Assembly (NCBI GenBank): GCA_023260355.1 | Contig: JALQVJ010000151.1 | Coordinates: 1 to 11,405, forward strand | Length of the DNA: 11,405 nt | Source: Burkholderiaceae bacterium | GTDB lineage: Bacteria; Pseudomonadota; Gammaproteobacteria; Burkholderiales; Burkholderiaceae_C | Direction: 5' to 3' | Part shown: piece after piece, positions 1-8,016 of the stretch | Layout of the letters: each line of letters starts with the position of its first letter | Numbering within the stretch: the first letter of the stretch is position 1 | Notes under the pieces: model-generated | Seen by the model: only the letters and a program-made list of their open reading frames with translations | Told to the model about the DNA's origin: nothing | Databases searched by the model: none | Made by a program: the position numbers and the translations under genes

Positions 1-132
1 ATGCCGCAAGCCATGTTGTTCGTGCGCGGTGAAAACGCTGGGATCAGCCATAACCCGCTCGAATCCACCACTGCCGACGATATGCAACTCGCAGTCGAGG
101 CGTTCCAACATTTGCTTGAACACTTGGACTGA
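1..132 (+). CDS. C-terminal fragment of an M20-type amidohydrolase (N-carbamoyl-amino-acid hydrolase / allantoate amidohydrolase-like)
   Basis: Only the last 43 residues are inside the window. The reading frame is open from base 1 and stops at TGA 130-132. The segment MLFVRGENAGISHNPLES resembles the C-terminal 'MIFVP..GG.SHN..E' signature of Zn-dependent hydantoinase/carbamoylase-family M20 hydrolases, in which the His of 'SHN' is an active-site residue. These enzymes cleave N-carbamoyl amino acids or ureido compounds such as allantoate or 3-ureidopropionate. The ATG at base 1 is most likely an internal Met, since the family is about 400-420 residues long. The gene is followed after 34 bases by another M20 protein on the same strand, which suggests one operon. 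The exact substrate cannot be read from this tail. Confidence 0.72.
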   Translation: MPQAMLFVRGENAGISHNPLESTTADDMQLAVEAFQHLLEHLD

Positions 133-166
133 GCCCCGCCACAACGCTTTTTGACCGGAGTCACAC

Positions 167-1429
167 ATGAGCCATACCTACGCCGCACTCGACGAATGGA
201 TCGATGCCCACTTTGACAGCCAAATCACATTCTTGAAGGCGCTGGTCGCTGTACCCACAGACACACCCCCCGGCAACAACACCCCGCACGCATTGCGCAC
301 AGCGGCTCTGCTGGCAGATATGGGATTGCAAGCCCGCCAATACGAGGTTCCCGAGGCCGAAGTGCGCGCCGCTGGGCTAGAGAGCATCACCAACTTGATC
401 GTTCGTGAGGCCTTCAGCGATGGAGGCCCCACCATTGCACTCAACGCCCACGGTGACGTTGTGCCCCCGGGTGAAGGCTGGACGCATGATCCCTACGGCG
501 GCGAGATCGAAGACGGCAAAATGTTCGGTCGCGCCACGGCTGTGAGCAAATGTGACTTCACCACATTCACTTTTGCATTGCGCGCACTGCAAGCCACTGC
601 GAAGGCACAACGCCTCGCCCTCAAAGGCGCCGTTGAGCTGCATTTCACGTACGACGAAGAGTTTGGCGGCGAGTTGGGCCCCGGCTATTTGTTGCGCGAA
701 AAACTCACCAAACCTGACCTCATGATTGCGGCGGGCTTCAGCTATCAAGTGGTCACCGCGCACAACGGCTGCTTGCAAATGGAAGTCACCGTCCACGGCA
801 ATATGGCGCACGCCGCGATCCCAGAATCAGGTATCGACGCCATGCAAGGCGCGGTGCACTTGCTCAACGCGCTTTACGCGACCAACGATGTCAACCGCAC
901 GGTGACCTCACAAGTCGAGGGCATCAACCACCCCTACTTGAACATCGGCACCATCCAAGGTGGCACGAACACCAACGTGGTGCCCGGTAAAGTCAGCTTC
1001 AAGCTGGATCGCCGCATGATCCCCGAAGAGGACCCCACCCAAGTGGAAGCCCACTTGCGCCAGGTCATGGCCGATGCGGTCGCCAGTTTTAACCAAGGTC
1101 GCAGTGATGCGGGGATCAGCATCGAGATCAAGCGCATCCTCCTGTGTCGCGCCATGCAACCGCTGCCCGGCAACCAGCCATTGGTCCGCGCGTTGCAAAC
1201 GCATGGCGAAGCCGTCTTTGGTGAGCCTATACCCGCGCTGGGCACCCCCCTCTACACCGACGTGCGCCTCTACGTGGAGCACGGGATTCCTGGCGTGATT
1301 TATGGCGCCGGACCACGCACCGTGTTGGAAAGCCATGCCAAGCGTGCCGATGAGCGCATCGACTTAGAGGACCTGCGCCGCGCCACCAAAGTCGTGGCCC
1401 GCACCTTGCACGATCTGCTTTCACAATAG
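167..1429 (+). CDS. M20-family metallohydrolase (ArgE/DapE/CPG2-like deacylase), variant metal site
   Basis: This is a 420-residue cytosolic protein with no signal peptide, of normal length for the ArgE/DapE/carboxypeptidase G2 group, which hydrolyses amide bonds of N-acyl amino acids or small peptides. The catalytic domain is split (about 1-195 and 310-420) around a dimerisation/lid domain (about 196-308, with the 'HGNMAHAAIPESGIDAM' segment, H215). Visible core residues are HGDVVP (H95, D97), DEEFGG (general base E164, metal ligand E165) and a late His in ESHAKRADE (H390). The usual metal-bridging Asp of 'GRGxxDMK' is Val126 in GRATAVSKCD, and the usual 'GEP' ligand is replaced around AAGFSY (189-193). 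From memory, a Burkholderiales subfamily shares this pattern. The ATG at 167 follows GGAG at 154-157 with loose spacing. It is probably co-transcribed with the upstream carbamoylase-like gene. The substrate is unknown. Confidence 0.85.
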   Translation: MSHTYAALDEWIDAHFDSQITFLKALVAVPTDTPPGNNTPHALRTAALLADMGLQARQYEVPEAEVRAAGLESITNLIVREAFSDGGPTIALNAHGDVVPPGEGWTHDPYGGEIEDGKMFGRATAVSKCDFTTFTFALRALQATAKAQRLALKGAVELHFTYDEEFGGELGPGYLLREKLTKPDLMIAAGFSYQVVTAHNGCLQMEVTVHGNMAHAAIPESGIDAMQGAVHLLNALYATNDVNRTVTSQVEGINHPYLNIGTIQGGTNTNVVPGKVSFKLDRRMIPEEDPTQVEAHLRQVMADAVASFNQGRSDAGISIEIKRILLCRAMQPLPGNQPLVRALQTHGEAVFGEPIPALGTPLYTDVRLYVEHGIPGVIYGAGPRTVLESHAKRADERIDLEDLRRATKVVARTLHDLLSQ

Positions 1430-1450
1430 GGCCACGCCCACTTCATCATC

Positions 1451-1475
1451 GGCGCTGCACCTTCACTGCGGCGCC
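1451..1475. promoter_or_regulatory. Inverted repeat just upstream of the putative maeB -10 element
   Basis: GGCGCTGCA (1451-1459) and TGCGGCGCC (1467-1475) form a 9-bp stem with one G-U pair and a 7-base loop. No T-run follows, so it is a poor intrinsic terminator. It lies directly before TATGAT (1477-1482), a five-of-six match to the sigma-70 -10 box, and covers the space where a -35 element would lie. It could be an operator, or an RNA hairpin ending the upstream M20 transcript. No good -35 match is present. Confidence 0.35.
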
Positions 1476-1476
1476 G

Positions 1477-1482
1477 TATGAT
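1477..1482 (+). promoter_or_regulatory. Possible -10 element for maeB
   Basis: TATGAT differs from the sigma-70 consensus TATAAT at one base and lies about 45 bases before the maeB ATG. The -35 region at the proper spacing is poor (about 2 of 6 matches), so an activator would probably be needed if this is a promoter. It sits in the only gap before maeB, 97 bases long. Confidence 0.35.
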
Positions 1483-1526
1483 CGTGCGTCACGACTGTCT
1501 GAACCCCTTCCATTGGGAGATCCCTC

Positions 1527-3803
<2,277 letters not shown>

Positions 3804-3988
3804 TCCAAGCAAAGCAACCAGCGACGGCCCCTCATTGCCCGCCCTCCCGGCAGTCAAACAGGGGCTGTGCCTGGCAGGTCAAAGACGCGGTGCATGATGC
3901 CCTGAAGGTGACTGGGTCATGCGCAGATCGCCGGCATACTGGGCTGGGTTTTAGCAACACAGACCTTCAACAACTCGGAGACACTCAG
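3804..3988 (+). other. Intergenic region maeB to VOC gene
   Basis: These 185 bases hold no convincing gene. A reading frame in phase with the VOC protein runs through here from inside maeB, but its upstream part is low-complexity shadow sequence with no family look. I see no strong terminator for maeB. CATACT at 3935-3940 is a four-of-six -10 match without a decent -35 partner. Confidence 0.5.
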
Positions 3989-4390
3989 ATGATCAATCAC
4001 ATCATGCTCGGGACCAACGACATCGAGCGCAGCAAAGCGTTCTACGACACCTTGTTGGCCATATTGGGCTGCGGCGCAGGCCGCACCAACACCAACGCGA
4101 CAGGACACGTTCGTGTTTTTTACTCGCACGAGGGCCACACGTTTGGATTGACGCAACCCATCAATGGCGAAGAGGCCACTTGCGCAAACGGCTTCACGAT
4201 TGGCTTCAAATGCACATCAGCCGAACAAGTGAAACAGTTTCACGACGTTGCTGTGGCCAACGGTGCCACCTCCATCGAGGATCCCCCAGGCCTGCGCGAA
4301 AGCAGCGTTGGCAATGTGCACTTGTCCTACGTGCGTGATCCGGACGGCCACAAATTGTGCGCGCTCTATCGCGAGCCCAAAGCGAAATAA
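3989..4390 (+). CDS. VOC-family (glyoxalase/bleomycin-resistance fold) protein
   Basis: This is a 133-residue single-unit VOC protein with two beta-alpha-beta-beta-beta modules: MINHIMLGTNDIERSKAFYD opens the first, and the second runs from about residue 68 to SYVRDPDGHKLCALY (113-127). The ATG at 3989 is chosen because the family begins exactly there and GGAG (3977-3980) stands 8 bases upstream. The frame stays open further upstream, but that extension is not protein-like. Compared with metal-dependent glyoxalase I, only the first ligand (His4) remains. The other positions align with Gly53, Thr70 and Cys124, so lactoylglutathione lyase activity is unlikely. The 'DGxKLCAL' ending is, as I recall, common in an uncharacterised proteobacterial VOC subfamily. 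The gene is monocistronic or last in its unit and ends before a strong terminator. The substrate is unknown. Confidence 0.88.
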   Translation: MINHIMLGTNDIERSKAFYDTLLAILGCGAGRTNTNATGHVRVFYSHEGHTFGLTQPINGEEATCANGFTIGFKCTSAEQVKQFHDVAVANGATSIEDPPGLRESSVGNVHLSYVRDPDGHKLCALYREPKAK

Positions 4391-4406
4391 AGACAACCTC
4401 AGTCCC

Positions 4407-4437
4407 GCGCTCGCTTCGCGCCAGCGCTGGCGAGCGC
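4407..4437. repeat. Nested palindromes before the terminator
   Basis: GCGCTCGC (4407-4414) is complementary to GCGAGCGC (4430-4437). Between and partly overlapping them, CGCCAGCGCTGGCG (4419-4432) is a perfect 14-base palindrome. The two pairings exclude each other in part. The element directly abuts the terminator hairpin and lies between convergent genes, so it may be an accessory RNA hairpin or a scattered GC-rich repeat. Confidence 0.5.
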
Positions 4438-4438
4438 A

Positions 4439-4466
4439 AAAAAGGCGACCCACAGGTCGCCTTTTT
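4439..4466. terminator. Bidirectional intrinsic terminator between VOC gene and MscS gene
   Basis: AAAAAGGCGACC (4439-4450) pairs perfectly over 12 bp with GGTCGCCTTTTT (4455-4466) around a CACA loop. The T-run on the + strand follows the GC-rich stem, and the A-run at the left end gives a T-run on the minus strand, so it should stop both the VOC transcript and the convergent mscS-type transcript. The latter's stop codon is 17 bases away. Confidence 0.93.
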
Positions 4467-4483
4467 GCTGGGCGTCTGATCGC

Positions 4484-5587
4484 CTAGCGGCGGCTCGACT
4501 CCGGCGCCAAGAGGGACTCGACACCCTCCACATGCACGGTCCGCGTCGGAAACGCAAAATCAGCGCCATGCTGATGCACGATCGCCATGACTTTGAGCAA
4601 CACATCCTCCTTGACGGCATGAAACGTCACCCAATCGGTCGTGCGTGTGAAGCAATAAATCATGAAATCCAGCGAGGATGCGCCGTACTCCACAAAGTGC
4701 ACGATCTGGGTCTGTGTATCGTCCAAGTCGGGATGGCTTTTGAGCATGGCTCTCACGTCATCACAAATGGCGGCCATGTGCTGCCCGTCTGCATACCGGA
4801 TACCCAACGTCTCATAGATGCGGCGATGCGTCATGCGCGACGGGTTCTCCACTGCAATTGACGCAAACGTGGCGTTGGGAATGTAGAGAGGGCGCTTGTC
4901 AAACGTGCGAATGCGCGTCAGCCGCCAACCAATGTCCTCAACCGTGCCCTCGATTTGGCGGTCAGGTGAACGCACCCAGTCACCTACCTTGAACGGGCGG
5001 TCCAAATAGATCATCATCCCGCCGAAGAAATTCGCCAACAAGTCCTTGGCCGCAAAGCCCACCGCAATGCCGCCGATACCGCCAAAGGCCAATACCCCTG
5101 ACACCGAATAGCCCATGGTCTGCATCACCACCAAAACGGCCGTGATGATCACGGATAGGCGGAGCAATTTGCCGATCGCCTTCGCCGTGGTTGGGTCCAT
5201 GCTGCTTGGACCCCGCTCGGGATTCATCCAGACGGACTCGGCGTTGCGCACCAAGCGCACCAACAACAAGGCTAAGATAAAAATGATCGCGACTTGGCGC
5301 ACCTGAGGCGTGTATTCAAATACCGAAAATTCGCTCACCCCATGCAGGATGTGCGCGGCCACGCTCAAACCCCAAACCCATGCAAAGAGTCGGATCGGCA
5401 AGCGTGCGGCATTGATCAAGGCGTCATCCCACAACGACGCCGTTTTTTGAACGACGCGCTTCACGCCGTCCAGCAGCCGCATCAACATGTAATTCACCGA
5501 TACGGTCGCAAAAACCACGACGAACACTTGGACCAGCCACACGCGCATGTCGCTGGACGCTTTGAAATATTGCATTAACTCAGACAT
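4484..5587 (-). CDS. MscS-family small-conductance mechanosensitive ion channel
   Basis: This is a 367-residue inner-membrane protein. Hydrophobic segments lie near residues 15-37, 64-82, 97-113 and 141-158. They are followed by the MscS pore helix GVLAFGGIGGIAVGFAAKDL (164-183), the sequence ANFFGGMMIYLDRPFKVGD (185-203) and a cytosolic beta/vestibule domain with the family-typical FPTRTVHVEG (346-355). Such channels open under membrane tension and release small solutes during hypo-osmotic shock. The protein has an extra N-terminal membrane segment relative to E. coli MscS (286 residues, three helices). The ATG at 5585-5587 is preferred because GGAGG lies upstream at a rather long 13-base spacing. 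In-frame ATGs at 5624-5626 and 5651-5653 have no ribosome-binding site and would add non-hydrophobic residues. The gene is divergent from glpK and convergent with the VOC gene, with a terminator just downstream. Confidence 0.93.
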   Translation of the reverse strand: MSELMQYFKASSDMRVWLVQVFVVVFATVSVNYMLMRLLDGVKRVVQKTASLWDDALINAARLPIRLFAWVWGLSVAAHILHGVSEFSVFEYTPQVRQVAIIFILALLLVRLVRNAESVWMNPERGPSSMDPTTAKAIGKLLRLSVIITAVLVVMQTMGYSVSGVLAFGGIGGIAVGFAAKDLLANFFGGMMIYLDRPFKVGDWVRSPDRQIEGTVEDIGWRLTRIRTFDKRPLYIPNATFASIAVENPSRMTHRRIYETLGIRYADGQHMAAICDDVRAMLKSHPDLDDTQTQIVHFVEYGASSLDFMIYCFTRTTDWVTFHAVKEDVLLKVMAIVHQHGADFAFPTRTVHVEGVESLLAPESSRR

Positions 5588-5695
5588 ATCAGTGCAAAGC
5601 CCTCCAAAGAACCTATTTTCCCCCATATTGGCGCCGCAACGTGGCGCGCTCATGCGCTAGAGAAACGACCGCGTTTGTGGCAGGATGCGAGGCCT
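5588..5695. promoter_or_regulatory. Divergent intergenic region mscS-type gene / glpK
   Basis: Both flanking genes start outward from these 108 bases, so promoters for both must lie here or inside the neighbouring gene starts. GGCGCC at 5630-5635 and GGCGC at 5643-5647 make a short inverted repeat (GCGCC-N7-GGCGC) that could be an operator half-site pair. I cannot assign convincing -35/-10 pairs on either strand. A TTG at 5675, in frame with glpK, is a possible but unlikely upstream start. Confidence 0.4.
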
Positions 5696-7189
5696 ATGGC
5701 GTATCTCCTCGCAATTGATCAAGGCACATCGAGCTCTCGCACCATCATCTTCCAAGATACAGGCGAGGTGGTGGCGTCCGCTCAGCAAGAATTTCCGCAA
5801 ATATTCCCACGACCAGGGTGGGTTGAGCACGACCCTATCGACATTTGGCAGAGCCAACTGTCAACACTGCGCAATGCACTCCGCCAAGCCGGCCTCAAGG
5901 CATCGGACATTGCGCGCGTTGCAATCACCAACCAGCGTGAAACAACGATCGTATGGAACCGGCACACCGGTCAACCCATTCATAACGCCATTGTCTGGCA
6001 GGATCGGCGCACGGACGAGACGTGTCTGCGCCTGCGATCTGCCGGTCACGACGCATTGATTGAAGCCACGACAGGTCTGCGAATTGATGCCTACTTTTCC
6101 GCCACAAAACTGCATTGGTTATTGGAGAACATCCCCGGCGCACGCATGCAGGCGACACGAGGTGACTTGTTGTTTGGCACCGTCGACACATGGTTGATTT
6201 GGCAACTCACAGGGGGGACGCGTCACGTCACAGACGTCACGAATGCCTCACGCACAATGTTGTTCAATATTCATCGCCAATGCTGGGACGACACATTGTT
6301 GGCCATGCTGGACATTCCCCAAAACATGATGCCTGAGGTACAACCATCCAGTTCAGATTTTGGTTGGATCCATGAGGACATCGCTGGCTCCGCTATGCCA
6401 ATCGGCGGGGTCGCAGGCGATCAACAAAGCGCGTTGTTCGGTCAGGCTTGCTTCTCAGCGGGCCAAGCCAAAAACACTTACGGCACTGGCTGCTTCATGT
6501 TGACACACACTGGCGATCGGGCGCCAAGCAGTCAAAACGGATTGATCACGACCGCTGCGGCGCAACCGAACTCACACCGACAATTCGCGATGGAAGGCAG
6601 CGTGTTCATCGGGGGCTCTGTCGTCCAGTGGTTGCGCGATGGTTTGCATGCCATCGAGTCCAGCACACAGGTTGAGCAACTCGCGGCGCAAGTGCCCGAT
6701 ACCGCGGGGGTGGTTTTTGTCCCCGCCTTCACGGGTTTGGGTGCGCCCTATTGGGACGCCAACGCTCGCGGCACCATCACGGGCCTCACGCGGGGCAGCA
6801 CGATCGCGCATATTGCGCGCGCTGCCCTCGAGAGCATCGCATGTCAAAGCGCAGCACTGTTGCAAGCGATGAACAGAGATGCGCTCGCCATTGGTGCCCC
6901 AGCCGTCACGGAATTGCGCGTGGATGGCGGCGCCTGTGTGAATGACTTGCTGATGCAGTTCCAGGCGGACTTGCTGGGTATCAGCGTGCTTCGCCCCAAA
7001 GTCACCGAAACCACCGCACTGGGTGCTGCGTACTTGGCGGGGTTGCAGTCTGGCATCTATGCCAACACCGAGGAGCTCAGTGAGCTTTGGCAAGTCGATC
7101 GCCGCTTTGAGCCCCGCATGAGTCGAGACGAAGCCGCCCAGCGCATGCTGGCCTGGGAGAAGGCTGTGCGCCAAGCGAGCGCGACTTGA
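5696..7189 (+). CDS. glpK: Glycerol kinase
   Basis: This FGGY-family kinase phosphorylates glycerol to sn-glycerol 3-phosphate with ATP in the cytosol, trapping glycerol after entry. From the ATG at 5696 it is 497 residues, close to the usual 500. A TTG 21 bases upstream would add seven non-conserved residues. GAGG at 5689-5692 is very close to the ATG and AGGA at 5682-5685 is more distant. Visible signatures are AIDQGTSSSRT (6-16, phosphate loop), NQRETT (79-84, glycerol contacts R81/E82), Y133, GTVDTWLIW (161-169), GDQQSALFGQ with D242 (catalytic base equivalent), TYGTGCFML (261-269), GLGAPYWD, and LRVDGGACVND in the C-terminal ATPase lobe. The loop that binds fructose-1,6-bisphosphate in the E. 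coli enzyme reads GSAMP here (231-235), lacking the Arg. No glpF, glpD or glpR is next to it. It overlaps the downstream exporter by four bases. Confidence 0.97.
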   Translation: MAYLLAIDQGTSSSRTIIFQDTGEVVASAQQEFPQIFPRPGWVEHDPIDIWQSQLSTLRNALRQAGLKASDIARVAITNQRETTIVWNRHTGQPIHNAIVWQDRRTDETCLRLRSAGHDALIEATTGLRIDAYFSATKLHWLLENIPGARMQATRGDLLFGTVDTWLIWQLTGGTRHVTDVTNASRTMLFNIHRQCWDDTLLAMLDIPQNMMPEVQPSSSDFGWIHEDIAGSAMPIGGVAGDQQSALFGQACFSAGQAKNTYGTGCFMLTHTGDRAPSSQNGLITTAAAQPNSHRQFAMEGSVFIGGSVVQWLRDGLHAIESSTQVEQLAAQVPDTAGVVFVPAFTGLGAPYWDANARGTITGLTRGSTIAHIARAALESIACQSAALLQAMNRDALAIGAPAVTELRVDGGACVNDLLMQFQADLLGISVLRPKVTETTALGAAYLAGLQSGIYANTEELSELWQVDRRFEPRMSRDEAAQRMLAWEKAVRQASAT

Positions 7190-7851
7190 ACGCGGCAGTC
7201 TGGCAACTGAATGCGGCGTGGGTAGCGGGCTTCAGTTTGAGCCTGTCTCTTATCGCGGCGATCGGTGCGCAAAACACGTTCGTGCTGCGCCAAGGCTTGC
7301 GGCGCGAACACGTCGCTGCGGTCGTCGGCGTCTGCGTGCTGTTAGATACCTTGTTGATGGGGGCTGGCATTGGCGGTATTGCAGCCACATTGGGGGAGCA
7401 CCCGCTGTGGCTCCAAGGTATCGGTCTTGCCGGCGCAATTGCCCTGTTTGTGTACGGCTGCATGGCCTTGAAGCGCGCGCTGCATCCCAGTGTCTTGCAC
7501 GCCAGTGCCCATGGCGCGACGCTCAGCACCAAGCGTGTCATCGCACAAGCCCTGTCCATCAGCCTTTTGAATCCACACGTCTATCTCGATACCGTCGTGC
7601 TGGTCGGCAGCGTGGGTGCGCAGCAAAGTGCGGATGGTCGCGTGCTGTTTTGGCTGGGTGCGGCCTGTGCCAGCGCCGTGTGGTTCACGAGTTTGGGGTT
7701 TGGTGCGCGTGTGCTCACCCCCTTATTCAAGCGACCATCTGCGTGGCGATGGCTGGATTTGGGCGTGGCCGCCATCATGTTCAGCCTCGCATGGAGTCTT
7801 TGGCAAAGCCACGGCGCAGCCTGGATTCAGTCGGCACTCAACCTGTCGTGA
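7186..7851 (+). CDS. LysE/ArgO-family amino-acid exporter
   Basis: This is a 221-residue inner-membrane protein of the LysE superfamily (E. coli ArgO is 211), expected to export basic amino acids or related compounds. About six membrane segments are visible (near 12-28, 43-60, 72-96, 118-140, 146-170 and 188-206). Family motifs are AAIGAQNTFVLRQGL (24-38) and SLLNPHVYLDT (126-136), whose Asn-Pro is typical of the fifth-helix region. No ATG is available at the N-terminus. The TTG at 7186 overlaps the glpK stop as TTGA, the classic layout for translational coupling. A CTG at 7207 is a less likely alternative that would remove seven residues. No good ribosome-binding site precedes it, which agrees with reinitiation. 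Which amino acid it exports cannot be told. No LysG/ArgP-type regulator is seen beside it. Confidence 0.92.
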   Translation: MNAAVWQLNAAWVAGFSLSLSLIAAIGAQNTFVLRQGLRREHVAAVVGVCVLLDTLLMGAGIGGIAATLGEHPLWLQGIGLAGAIALFVYGCMALKRALHPSVLHASAHGATLSTKRVIAQALSISLLNPHVYLDTVVLVGSVGAQQSADGRVLFWLGAACASAVWFTSLGFGARVLTPLFKRPSAWRWLDLGVAAIMFSLAWSLWQSHGAAWIQSALNLS

Positions 7852-8016
7852 ACTCGTGGCCTCGGGCATGGCACTGGACTGAAGCCACTGCGCGTTGGCA
7901 GCGGCTCGATCGCCCCACTCCCCCCAAAACCCGCACTGTCTCCAAGTCGTCTTTGCGGCGCAGCGCATCGGCATAGCATCTGTCACCTTTGATTGCTGTC
8001 CGAAAGCAGGCCCACC
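7852..8016 (+). other. Intergenic region lysE-type gene to MATE gene
   Basis: These 165 bases show no gene. An imperfect 8-bp stem (7884-7891 with 7898-7905, one mismatch) has no T-run and is not a convincing terminator. TAGCAT about 15 bases after TTGCGG is a weak promoter-like pair near the MATE gene. Read-through from glpK-lysE into the MATE gene is therefore possible. Confidence 0.4.

Noticed and set aside
7884..7905. Imperfect hairpin after the LysE-type gene as a terminator
   Set aside because: It has one mismatch in a short stem and no T-run follows, so it does not qualify as an intrinsic terminator.
7218..7976. 252-residue open frame on the + strand overlapping the LysE-type gene
   Set aside because: Arg/Cys-rich shadow of the exporter gene; the overlapping frame has clear LysE motifs.
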